Origin: Phycomyces nitens
Taxonomy: Eukaryota; Mucoromycota; Mucoromycetes; Mucorales; Phycomycetaceae
NCBI GenBank assembly: GCA_022702545.1
Contig: JAHRBC010000003.1
Coordinates: 6,262,001 to 6,326,000, forward strand
Direction of reading: 5' to 3'
DNA: 64,000 nucleotides
Shown in pieces: positions 20,196 to 31,334 of the stretch; positions within the stretch are counted from its first letter, which is position 1, and every line of letters begins with the position of its first letter. Under the pieces are notes generated by a model. The model saw only the letters and a program-made list of their open reading frames with translations, did no database searches and was not told the DNA's origin. A program made the translations under genes and the position numbers.

Positions 20196-20716
20196 AAAAC
20201 AAACATATATCTATTTTGCTTCTCATACTACACTAGTAGAATACTATAGACTTGTATAAAAAAAAGAGTCTTTATTCTGTATTTTGAACGAATACTTACA
20301 ATGTATTGTAATAAAAAATTACACTATTTGAAAATATTATCATTGTGTTGTATTATATTATATTTATATTGTATATTGATAGAATGTGATTCGATGGAGA
20401 TTTGTCCACTGTATATAATATTTTACAAATCGGTTGGATGATAATAGCCTTCCATAAATAGGATCTACACGTTTTTTCCCTCTTTTGCTATTGGTAAATC
20501 ACATTACCCAGTTTAGAGATAAAATGTGCAACATTGACTGACTGACTGACAAACTGACTGACTGGCTGATTCTAAAAATAAATATCATGGCTTTTTCTCC
20601 CTTTAATTTTTTTTAGGTGTCCGTGAGAGAGTGCGTTCTTCTTTAAATTCACAGCCAAGATCGAGTGGCTCGACTTCACCTCTTTTCCCCTTTCTTCTCA
20701 CTCCTGTATTTTCCTC
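20196..20716. other. Spacer with (GACT)n microsatellite
   Basis: AT-rich 3' flank with poly-A, then a GACTGACTGACTGAC-type repeat at about 20536-20570. Nothing else recognised. Confidence 0.5.
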
Positions 20717-21401
20717 ATGAAGGTTCTTGGTCTTGCCTCCTTTTTGTTTGCCACCTTGGCTGGCGTATCTGCCCAGTTGTCTGCTCCCATGAAGAATTAC
20801 AATGTGACAAGTCCTGTCAGCAACGGACCCTATGTGGTTGGCCAGGTTCTGCCCTGTACCTATCAGCTCTTTGATGAGTATGATACCTCTGGTATGCCAA
20901 AAACACACACACTTGAATAACAAGAGACTCCAGAAACTAATCTCTTATCGTCATCATCATCATCTAGTTTTGAAACTCCAGATCAGCCTCACTTCAGCCA
21001 CTAATGCCAGCATTACATTGCCAATCACAACAAATGCCGACATCTCAAAGACCACCGAGTTCTCCAAGTTTGAGGGTAACTACACCTACTATGAACACTC
21101 GATCAACTACCAGATCCCTACCACCGTTGCTGTCGGTCAATACAATGTCGTCTTCCTCGATGCAACCACCCAAACCAAGCTTATTGTGCCCATCGAAGTC
21201 CGTGCTGCTGCCGTAGTGCCATCCACCACACTTCCTCCCAGCAAGGCTCCTACCGAAGGATCATCGACACCCAACTCTGCATCCACTCCCGCTTCATCTA
21301 ATATCTTTTCTGGTAACTCTGGTGCCATGACCAGCCCTGGTTTGGCCACAAAAACCTTGTTTGCCTTGGCAGCTGTAGCCGGAATTGCATTTATGCTCTA
21401 A
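20717..21401 (+). CDS. Secreted GPI-type protein with Kre9/Knh1-like domain (202 aa)
   Basis: Exons 20717-20891 and 20968-21401 (76-nt intron, phase 1, ending in a TCA repeat before the acceptor). Signal peptide MKVLGLASFLFATLAGVSAQ. Residues about 22-140 look like the Ser-Thr-rich membrane-anchored/Kre9-Knh1 beta-sandwich: an early NVTSPVSNGPYVVGQ, then IPTTVAVGQYNVVF near the end of the domain. After it comes a Ser/Thr/Pro stalk (PPSKAPTEGSSTPNS) and a hydrophobic tail LFALAAVAGIAFML with a plausible GPI site at SGNSG. Related proteins take part in beta-glucan wall assembly; here that is inferred only. It sits 0.5 kb downstream of another secreted wall-type protein, in the same orientation. 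Confidence 0.72.
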
Positions 21402-22657
21402 GGAATCCATAAAAAAAAGAATATGATCCTGGTGCTATATACATCTATTTATTAATACTGGCTTGCATTTATTTCTCATTGGGGATTGAGGTCAATGAGA
21501 CGATGTCGGTCGCAGGTTTCCTGCTATCTTTTTTTTTTACTCTGTACCAATTATTTATTTTAATGATATAATTATAATACTACTTACTAACTAGTAATAA
21601 TAATAAAAATATTTTTATTACTTTACATTCTTATTATTATTATCATTCAAAGAGGTTCTTTCTGTCTATCTGTCTATCTGGCGTGATTCCCGCAAGATGA
21701 GTGTCCGCCATCAGGATTCCCCTTGAAAGGGCGGAGTGAGTGAAAACCAACATTCTGTCGTGATGTCTGACAGGAAGACCAATGCAATGTTACCCATACT
21801 TAAAACCAGCTCATGAACCACTCCGCCTCTTCTTCTTTTTATTTTATTTTATATATAGATTTTTGTTCTTATTATCCAAACTTGTCAATCTGATTGCCCT
21901 TGAATTTGCCAACCAGACCATCTAGACGTCAAAGCCAACCACAAATTGCTTGCATGACTGCATTCAAACTCTAAAGATTGGCAGGTCTTGTATGAAATCT
22001 GAGTTGAGGACTATAGAAATCACAACATGTTACACCATTTCTCACTGCTTAAACTGATATGCTCAAAGGATTCAGTGGTACGGACACCAGATATCCTATT
22101 GGTTGTCCAAGTGGGACAGATGCACGTAAAGATATGTGCAGAGGGAACACCTTAGGCCCTTGAATTTATCTGGCTGGTATTCCGGGCCATCCTTTAGACA
22201 ATTGTACCAAATGCTGGCAATGTTCTTTTTTTGTTTTCTTTGGTGATTCAAGACTAAATTTTGTAAATGGACTTTTTATTGTCTGTTGGTATGAAATTCA
22301 CATCACCAAAGTACCTCTGGTTTGTTACAAGTCATAAACACAAATATAAATGGATATATGGATATTTATATATGCTGTAAAACAACAGGAAAAAAAATAC
22401 TCTGGTGGTCATACCTCAGACGCCCTAACCTCTAAAGGACGTGTGTGGGTACAGTACTTTATGAGTTGTCCTATTCCCAGAATAACAATTGCGTTATCAT
22501 GACTACTGCACCCCATCTTCTGCAAAGAAAAAGGCATTTATGTTTCTTGCTTTTTTAAAATATCACTCACTTACTTGCAGCCAAAAAGTACAATCAATCA
22601 TACAGGAATAGATGGTAATTATATAGATATAGTGCACAAGGTTCTCCTATATTCTCA

Positions 22658-22695
<38 letters not shown>

Positions 22696-25600
22696 ATATT
22701 AAGCTTCAATAATACTGAAACTGGTAATACAATGAATAATTGGAGCAGAAAATAGCCGTTTGGTCGTGTAAGTTGGTCATTTCTTTCTTTTTTTCTTAAG
22801 GAAAAAAAAAGCTTGTTTCAAAACCCATCAAAGCAAGGCTGCAATTACAGCTATAAATGCATGTCTTTATAAAATCCAACGAGAACAAGAAAGGTACTAT
22901 CAGTATGTCTTGAAAGCCTTGTTTAAATTAATTATTAATATGTGGACAAATGGCAAATATCGCTTGTTCAAGAACTTTCTAATTATTATTATTATTACTA
23001 TTATTATTTGCAATCAGAAGCAACCTCCCTTATCCCTGTTTTTTGTCAATTTTTGAGCACAATGTCTATTAAAAGGCAAGCATTAGATTAATACAATATT
23101 CAATTTAGTCTAATCAGAGCATAAAGCCACAAGTACCAAATTATCAGATAGTGAGTGATCAATAGACAATTAAGTATTATTTTAGAAAAATGAATTGGAG
23201 ACAAAGGAGCTGATTGCCATAGAATAACAATATGGCCTGTTTTCTTTTATTATTATTATTTAATGGCACTCTCGGATCTGTTTGTATTTTAAATATGGTA
23301 GGCCATTAAGGAACAAGTCTAAATGAACCCTGAGACTCGGGTCTAGAATTAATCCTGCTAAACTCATTTATATAAAGATTTATATATATATATATATATA
23401 AATTCTTGATTATTGTTCATTAGCCCCAATGATCGACCTGTATTATATTGGCATTTTATTATATATATATAAATATATGCATTTCATTATAGACGTATTT
23501 GATTTTATATCCAAATGACACTTTTTTTTTAATTATACATTAGACTATATGCCATCAACAAAGAGTACAATATATTGTCATTTACTTGAAAGGCCTTGGT
23601 CTATATCCATGGAGAAAGATCCAACACCCTTTAATATGGTTAGTCAATATTTCGGCAGAATAAACATCCAATTGATCTACAGTCATTCCACCCCTCAAAT
23701 TGGTCATTTTTGAAAATATATTGGCTATAAAATCATTTCATTTGGGCACCTTTCTTCATATGAGCAGCTCATTAGCCTTTAAACGCACAGTCTTCTTTTT
23801 TTTTTACAAGAATGATAATGACAATGTCTTTTATTGAGGGGATAAAAAGAAAGGCAGCCCTTTAATGAGAAAATAGCATGTCATTTCGATTGAAAACTTT
23901 AATTGGCATCCATATATCTCAAGAAAAAAAAACCAGGTTAATTGCTCCTTACAACGGTATAATGAAGAAAGCTTTGCCAAACAAAGTAAATCTCGAGTAT
24001 AATATATCCACCAATACAGACCATAAAAAGCTATTATATTTTACAGAAATTATACCAGAGTAGGTAGTCAAGGCTGTGAATGGAAGCTAAAACGGTATGA
24101 AAACTGAACCAGACATATAAAAATTGTTCATGAAAGAATATACTTTAGAAGAACCAGTTACACATTCACTAAACTTGTTGTTAAGCTAAAACAAACGACA
24201 TTGAAAATTTGATTAAATTTTGTGATCCAAATCCTTGTTAGTTTGCCAGGATACACAGCAGATACTTTGACCAAGAATCATACTGGTTTGGAAATATAAA
24301 AAAAATCAAATCCACAAAGTATCATTATATTTCAAGAAACAAAAATAAAAAGGAAAAATATTAAGAGTGCTGTATAGGTTGGATATTGGCAACGTACAGC
24401 ATGGATTGGCTTGAATTTGTGTGTTCATTGTTGAGTTTAGATGGGATATTAACATGGGCTGTAATCGAGGCTTATCAGCTGTCTCGGCAACCTTTTCAAC
24501 AGCTTTATTTTTTCACACGCCGTTATTCGTACAACATATATTATTGGTGTAATTAGTACAGGCATACAAGAATCTGGAAACGTCAAAAAAAAACAAAAGT
24601 TTCTGGGGATATGGTTTTTCCCTCATAAATTTACTGGACCCAACTATTATATACAGCTTGTTAAAGGTAATAAGAATAATAATAATAATAATTCCTGAAA
24701 TAAAGGGTGTCTTGTTGTCATTAACAGTACTCCACTTCATATTTATAGAATAATTGATTTCAAGATTATAAGAGGTTACAGGTCTATATGCCTCATTGTC
24801 GATTGACTGGCACCAAGGCGGATTAAAAAGTTCCGAGTGATTATAGATGGAAGAGCAAGAAACATGAGTCTAGGGTTACATAATCATTCAATACAAGTAT
24901 CGTTTGGACCTGCGAAGTGGAACGTATTGAATATTCTGTAAAATAAAACGAAGCCTGTTAGGCTCTGTGTGTAACCATGGTTTTATATTCATACTGATAT
25001 TTCAAACATTCTTATTAAATTAGAGAAAAAAAGTAGTAATGATAGCCTTTCAGGATGTACATTACTATCAATGGTATGTATAGTAAGAGACCCAAAAGTA
25101 CCCAATCTAATTAATATTTTTAAATTATTATGTTAAAACAATGGTAAGAAAATATCAGTCTCGTATACCCAAATTCCCAATTGTGCCTTTTTGCAAGCCT
25201 TGCGATAATTGACTTGCTTTATTTTTCACGCACTTGACAAAAACAAACCTATAGATTAAAAGAAGTTTCCAATAAAATATGTATTCCATATTATGGAGTT
25301 GTACAAGCAATAGCAAACCCAACAAATTGTAAAATATAGCAATATATAAATAACACATGTCTCTTAAAAGTATTAAAGCTAAAGCTTATCGATTTGAAAG
25401 AAGAAGAAAAGATTAAATAGGACTATGATTTATTTAAAAAAAAAAGTGATATAGGCTATAAACCATAGTCTCAAGAATTAGCATATGTAAAAACGAGAAA
25501 GAACATTTGGAAATACTTGCACTGTTAGGGTTATGGATTACCTTGGAACAGCTGTTACCAACAGTTCTTAATTTTTATTGTTGGCTCTTGAATATATACA

Positions 25601-26159
25601 TATTGAATTGGGTGCAAATATAGCAGGAGATATTAAGAATTATAAAGGGACAGGTACTTTGGACTTTAATTGAACAAATTCAAGACAAATCGAATTGAAT
25701 TATTGAATATTTATATGTAATGTATAGCTACTGATATATTATCCATAATAATTACTCTGTATGATTGATTAGATACTTTATGATAAATAATAATCAATCA
25801 GACACATTTCTTTTGTAGGTACAATTTAGATAACGGCTTGTAGAAATTTCTGATATATCCAACTGTCGAGAGTATATCACTATCATATATTTAGCTTATA
25901 GTAAATACAACAATACTAAATACCATTTTGTAATTTTTAGGTTGTATTATTTATCTAATAATGTTTCTTTTTACATTATATATTGTACGTATTTCAAGGT
26001 AAACCCAATTAAGCTGCCAAGTTCTTGGCTCCAATACTTGGCGAATTCTTCAGGTGTGACATGGGTACTGCATGTCAATGATATGTTGATGTTAACTGAA
26101 AAGTATGCCCTTGATGTATTAAATGAAGAAGCACAATCTATTATTAAAGAGTATGAAGA
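21402..26159. other. 4.8-kb AT-rich gene desert
   Basis: I found no gene here. Microsatellites include (TCTG/TCTA)n at 21660-21680, (TA)n at 22660-22690 and 23380-23402, and ATT runs at 22980-23010. Short ORFs such as 23878-24063 have no homology I recognise. The 20-kb block 21-29 kb as a whole looks like decayed transposon-rich DNA. Confidence 0.5.
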
Positions 26160-26500
26160 ATATTGAGAGCTTGGATTCATCTCTCCAGATCACTTTTATT
26201 TATTGGTGATCCAAACTATTTAGAGGGTTGTAAAAAATGCTCCACAAGGAAATGCTCTTCTTGGAGAAAAAAGCTTTGCCAAGAGCTACACATGAATAAC
26301 ATTTTATTCTGTGCAAAGTTTTACAAATAGCCTTTTCACAAACATGGTTCACTATATCTTTGTTTATTAAAAGTGCCATTTTAGTCAAAGTTTGATCCCA
26401 ATGTTTCTTCAAGTCCAAAATAACGAGACTTTCTTTCGAGATATTAACATTTCTGGTGTTCTTAAATGCTTCTTGTAAGCGATAGATTCAGTTTGCTTGT
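26160..26500 (-). pseudogene. Tc1 transposase fossil 1 (N-terminal and first DDE Asp region)
   Basis: On the minus strand a frame reads INKDIVNHVCEKAICKTLHR, then SCVALGKAFFSKKSISLW, and after a TAA KVIWRDESKLSIF. This matches the Tc1 pattern of second HTH, then the K(P/A)FxSKKN segment, then WSDESKF with the first catalytic Asp. The rest of the transposase is missing or unreadable. A related fossil lies at 28.1-28.9 kb in the same orientation. Confidence 0.72.
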
Positions 26501-28099
26501 GCTTTTAAAGAATACAAGATACTTTACTAAATAGTGATATTGCCTTTTATCCCAAAGCCAACAGTTAAATATATTTTTTATTAAATGAATGAAAAAATTA
26601 AGAGACCAATTTAGTTTGATTTGGAGTGCCAAAAGACCACCAACTTTTACATTAATGAGAATTTTATGCTAAACTACAAGTTGTTCTTGAAACTGACTCA
26701 AGCTCTCGATAAACGAGATGAACAATGCCATCAAAAAAAGAATGAGGAAATTGTCAAGTATCCTGGAACAGTAAGACTATTTGTAATGTCCGCCTAGTTC
26801 ATTTTTGTACAAGCAGGTACAAAAGTCAGTCGTTCATGATCAAAAGGTGCACGGACCAGTTTAGGATACCTAAAAGGTAAAAAGAAAAGCCTCCAATCGC
26901 AGTTCAAAGTCTTGGCATATCTTTATTAGTACACCGATAAAGACCAACTTTCAGCTTCTTTCTATTTCCACATCACTTTTTATAATGTCAAGGTAAATAA
27001 TATTAATGTAAATACTCGCATATTTTTTATGTATATATATATATATATATATATATGGAGTCTATAATGTTAATTAAACTATTATAGTTGCGTGTCAATT
27101 GGCTCTTTTTACTTTACCATATTTGCAAATCCCATTCATCCATGTCTGTTCGGCTTCCAATACGCAACATGTAGGCTATAATTTTATACTCAATAGGCTC
27201 AAAGTCTAATTCACAACTCTAAACTCTAGAGCAAGATTTTACTCATCCGATTTCTCGGGTGTTCTCAAGAAACATCGTTATGGTTCAGATAAGCTGCGTG
27301 TGTTGGGAGATCTGTAAAGTTGGATTTAAAATGCCAACGGTAAATGTGGTGGCGCATACATAAAATTGTATTGGCTTTGGAGCCATGGATGATCCACATC
27401 TCTGAATCCCTGGTATGGGTGACCAGAGTTGTGTAATCTGTTGCAACGCAAATCCCTCGGTATTTAGTGTCCTGTCTGGATCGTCTATTGTGTGCGCTAT
27501 GGACCTTTTTGCCTAGCTGTTCAAGAGTACTTAGCAGCTATTATCTGGGGTTTCTATGCTTCAGGCCATTAATGAACGTCCCTGGAATCAATCGTCCACT
27601 GTCCTTGGTGTTACTTTTATTTTGTGCTGTCTCGTCCACGTTTAAAATAGCATAAATTCTTGCATATGTCGGTCGCCGATTCCTAGTGAGATAGGGAGAC
27701 TAATATTTTTATTGATGTATTGGCCACCAGCCCTCTGTATTCAACCATGCTTTGTTTCTCGGTTTGTTCAAAATGTTAATTCTGTTGTACGATCATGGAG
27801 ACTTGTCATGCTTTGCATTCAAAATGTCATGTTGGCGATATTGGCATCTAATAAAATTAGATTCAAAAGGTTGACATTTAAGCTCACAAGAAAGAGCATA
27901 AGACCCAGGTAGATTACTGAAATTCATAAATATTATCAATATATCAAGTTTACATTAATTAAAAATGAATAAATTATATTTTGAAAAAGTGTATAAAATC
28001 ATTTTCCTCAAGACCACTCAACCTATTTTTTTCATGTAAAGGACATATCTTTTGCAAATATCTATTGACGGTATTCTCCAGTTTTCATCTCAAATTTCC
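26501..28099. other. Spacer between two Tc1 fossils
   Basis: Includes (TA)n at 27032-27056. A block of higher GC at 27240-27900 has short open stretches on the minus strand (for example KYRGICVATDYTTL) that look like an old coding sequence, but I cannot assign a family. Confidence 0.35.
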
Positions 28100-28890
28100 T
28101 CAATTATTTCGGTTTAATAAAAGTGTGAAGCTTCAATCGAAAGAAAATCATCAAAAAAAAAGACAAAATGTTTTCTATAGAGCTCAGGTCTGAATTATTT
28201 GGTGAACACTCCAAGACTTTTAATCCACATTCACCTTTACACATTTCCGATGTTTCTACCTGACAAGAGGCGGCACTGGTGTGGTTTTTTTTATACAGAT
28301 ACTCACAATTCTCAACATTAGAAAGATCTTTGTAGGATGACATGAAATAGCGTTTCAAAACTTGTACATATCTTTTTGTTTTCCTATTTCCATCCAATAC
28401 AGCAAGTTGACCACCTCCTCTTAATCAGATCTCCAGACCATAATTAAATCTTTATCTTTTTGTAATTTTGGAGCAAGGCGGCTGGTATAGTACTTTTCAT
28501 TAGACTTGGACCAAACATAGTCATGAGCATTTTTAAAGAGAATAAATCTGGATTTATCACTCAAACTCATTTTTATCTATTAGTGATCCTAATTCTTTAC
28601 AGTGTTGTAAAAAAAAAGGTTCAGTACCTAGAAATTCTCTCTTTGAACATAAAATCCTTTACAAAACGATACATATGATTGAATGTTTATTATGTACAAA
28701 GGTATACTAATAGTTTTTGCACAAGTATGTTCCCCTGCATCTTTTATTTATTAAACGCACCATTTTAGCTAAATTTTGATCCTAATGCTTCTTCAAGTTT
28801 AAAAACAAAAAGACTTTCTTTCGAGATACCAACGTCTTTGGGCTTTTTTAATATTTCCTATCAGTCACAGATCTAGATTTCTTGGATTTT
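28100..28890 (-). pseudogene. Tc1 transposase fossil 2
   Basis: Minus-strand pieces in order: LSDKSRFILFKNAHDYVWSK (first Asp region, SDKS for SDES), KLQKDKDLIMVWRSD, LAVLDGNRKTKRYVQVLKRY, and ECSPNNSDLSSIEN (equivalent of SPDLNPIEN, with the catalytic Glu). Several stops and frame changes separate them. The 5' part (28540-28880) is similar in nucleotide sequence to fossil 1, so both come from one Tc1 family. Confidence 0.75.
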
Positions 28891-29450
28891 TTTTTCAAAG
28901 AATACAAGATGTTGTTAAAGATGGTATGTTTTCTTGTCTGCCAATGTCTGCAAGCTTCATTCCGCTCGTGTTAAGCACAATTACGACTCATTTTCCAGAG
29001 TCCAAACCCCCTTTTAAAATGTTTTTCTTTTGAATAAAAAAAAACTGTACTTTGAGCAAGATGTCAAACATGTTGATGGAATTTAAGAGAATGAGAGAAA
29101 AAAAAGCAATGTATAAAGATGCACTAAAGAAAAAAGGTTTGAGATTGAATAGCGAATATCTTGCTCCAGGTCCTGTATGTGTTCGAATACGTTCTTGGAG
29201 TTCAACATTTTGTTTTAGTATTGAAAACTTTCCAAGAAAATGATCAAGACTGATTTATAGACCTACAGTATTCTGGCAATACATTTCTTGAATATAGATA
29301 AACACATACCAACAATTCTTTTACTAGTAGTATAAAATGGTAAATTTGTAAAAATAAATTATAAACAATAATTAAGAAATATATGTTAAGGATCTTATTA
29401 ATTGAAATGTTTTTGTAAAAAAAAAAAAAGTTGAATAAATTGCCGTGAGC
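28891..29450. other. AT-rich 3' flank of Kelch-BTB gene
   Basis: No supported gene; a 63-codon ORF at 29052-29243 shows no recognisable motif. Poly-A/T runs near 29409-29430 precede the Kelch-BTB stop. Confidence 0.4.
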
Positions 29451-31334
29451 TCAAAAGTTTGGACCAACTGAGGCACGACCGGCAGAAGAAATAGGTACCT
29501 GTCCCGACTTGTTTGCTTGCTGAGGAACAAGACTACCTTTGCGTTGACGGTCAAAAAATAGAGCACCTTGTCCACCATTATTGCCCATAGGAGATGGCAT
29601 CGTAAAAGACTTTGAAGGCTTTGGGACAATAGGCAAAAAGTCGGATTCTGGAGTAGTAGTTGATCGAGAAGTAGCCAAACGACGGACAGCTGGAGCGGGA
29701 GATACATTTCGTTGAGAAGAAGCCTCTTCGTTTGTCTGTTGAAGGATCTTTTTGGCATTAATCATGACTCTTAGGGCCCTTATCTGAAGAGCAGTGCGGC
29801 AGGTGAGGGCTGCAGTTTCATAGACTATACTGGCAGTCGATATTGTGAGTAGCTGGTGGAGAGCATGACTGGCGAGGTCGACAAGGCGTGGAAGACCGTA
29901 AATATCAGCAATGACCAGTAGTCGAGTAAGGATATGAGGCTGGTGCTGCTGAGCTGTCATAAGATGATCCGTATAAATAAACTGTAGAAAAGCTAGAGTG
30001 ACAGAATAAGTCTCTGGGAACATAAATGTTTTGTGGATATTTTTATTGTCCTGGCGAGTGTTCTGGATCATCTTCGCAAAGTACGGCCAGCGTTGTGCGA
30101 GAATAGAAGAGTTTGCCGGAATTGACTTGTTATCTGCAGTAAAAACCTCCATATCTGACATGCTCGGTTCATTGAGCATGCTTAGTCCAAGTTCTTGGGC
30201 AATTGGTGCGCAAGTTGGTTTTGGGTACGAATAGATTCCAAATGCCTCGAGATCCACAATGGCAAGGTGATCAAAATTTACTTGTCTGTGGTTGTAATCT
30301 TCCAAAAGATCTCGATCTCTGTGGCCCAAGACATACAACTTCTGGTTGGTTTCGTTCAAGACACCTCTGTTCCATGATCCACCAAGTAGCAATGGGCCGG
30401 AATCGATGCGTACCCAGACAAGGTTAGCGAGATTTAGTGCCCAGATATGAAAGGACTGATGGATTGGAGTAAGATATGTTCCAGTCAATAACAAATGGTG
30501 TCCGAGTAAGTCTCCAGTAGGGAAGCGTAGACCAGGTGGAAGTGCGGCACCAGTCATTGATGGCGAGTGGTCGTGAAAAGTAATAGGGTGTGGTCGTTGG
30601 GTATGGAAACTCTGGAGTTCTCGGGTAACGTCTGAAAAATTGTAATTTGAATATACACACACTGGAACATCATCTTCGTTGAGTCGCTCTTCCTTCTCCC
30701 AAAAAGCCGTATGTCCAACCAAGGCAGGATCTGCTCTGGAAGGAACAAACATAATTGCTCTGTAGGCACCTATTTGTTTATCAAGAGGCCCATTGTGAAT
30801 CCATTGGTGTCGGTCCAAGTCAAATACGTTGATTTCATGAATATATTGATTATTCATATCCTGGCCACCCATAACCACGAGCTTATTTTCAGCACAAGTT
30901 GCCAGATGGGCATATCGTGCCTGAGGGCTATATAGACTAGGAACAATTTGAATGTTTCTCCATGTCAAGGTATTGAGATCAAAGATGCAAATGTCGTCTA
31001 GAGCACATAATCCTTGAGATGCCCTCCGTGCGGATTGGCTCATTCCACCAAAAATCACCAGAGTATTTTTGTAAACATTGGCGGAATGAAAGTAGCGTGG
31101 ACGAGGGGGATCAGCAGAGTCTGGTTCTGCAATATGGCGTACCCATACTAGAGTGCGTACATCGAGAATGTAGAGATGATTTGTCATCTGACGTGATGAA
31201 ACTAGACGACCACCAAACACATACAGATGATAGCCTACCATTGAGGTAGATGCACCCACAAGTGGAGGTGGCATATCTCCAGTAGTCTGCTTGGTTTCTG
31301 TTGTTAGGCCAGCAATAGACTGAGCAGCCTGCAT
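29451..31334 (-). CDS. Kelch-repeat and BTB-domain protein (627 aa, single exon)
   Basis: One uninterrupted ORF from the ATG at 31334. Residues about 20-370 carry kelch beta-propeller blades, with HLYVFGGRLV, NTLVIFGGMS, NKLVVMGGQD and KLYVLGHRD. Residues about 395-515 form a BTB/POZ domain: SDMEVFTADNKSIPANSSIL, PYFAKMIQ, FPETYSVTLAFLQFIYTDHL. The tail is Ser/Pro-rich (SPAPAVRRLATSRSTTT). Kelch-then-BTB order is seen in fungal proteins such as fission yeast Ral2, which acts with Ras in mating and shape control; other members may be Cullin-3 adaptors. I cannot choose between these from sequence. Whether a short upstream exon feeds into the CAG at 31330 is open. Confidence 0.82.
   Translation of the reverse strand: MQAAQSIAGLTTETKQTTGDMPPPLVGASTSMVGYHLYVFGGRLVSSRQMTNHLYILDVRTLVWVRHIAEPDSADPPRPRYFHSANVYKNTLVIFGGMSQSARRASQGLCALDDICIFDLNTLTWRNIQIVPSLYSPQARYAHLATCAENKLVVMGGQDMNNQYIHEINVFDLDRHQWIHNGPLDKQIGAYRAIMFVPSRADPALVGHTAFWEKEERLNEDDVPVCVYSNYNFSDVTRELQSFHTQRPHPITFHDHSPSMTGAALPPGLRFPTGDLLGHHLLLTGTYLTPIHQSFHIWALNLANLVWVRIDSGPLLLGGSWNRGVLNETNQKLYVLGHRDRDLLEDYNHRQVNFDHLAIVDLEAFGIYSYPKPTCAPIAQELGLSMLNEPSMSDMEVFTADNKSIPANSSILAQRWPYFAKMIQNTRQDNKNIHKTFMFPETYSVTLAFLQFIYTDHLMTAQQHQPHILTRLLVIADIYGLPRLVDLASHALHQLLTISTASIVYETAALTCRTALQIRALRVMINAKKILQQTNEEASSQRNVSPAPAVRRLATSRSTTTPESDFLPIVPKPSKSFTMPSPMGNNGGQGALFFDRQRKGSLVPQQANKSGQVPISSAGRASVGPNF

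Noticed and set aside
22660..22700. AT-rich block as centromere or replication origin
   Set aside because: Only a short (TA)n microsatellite; many similar runs occur across the window and nothing specific supports an origin.
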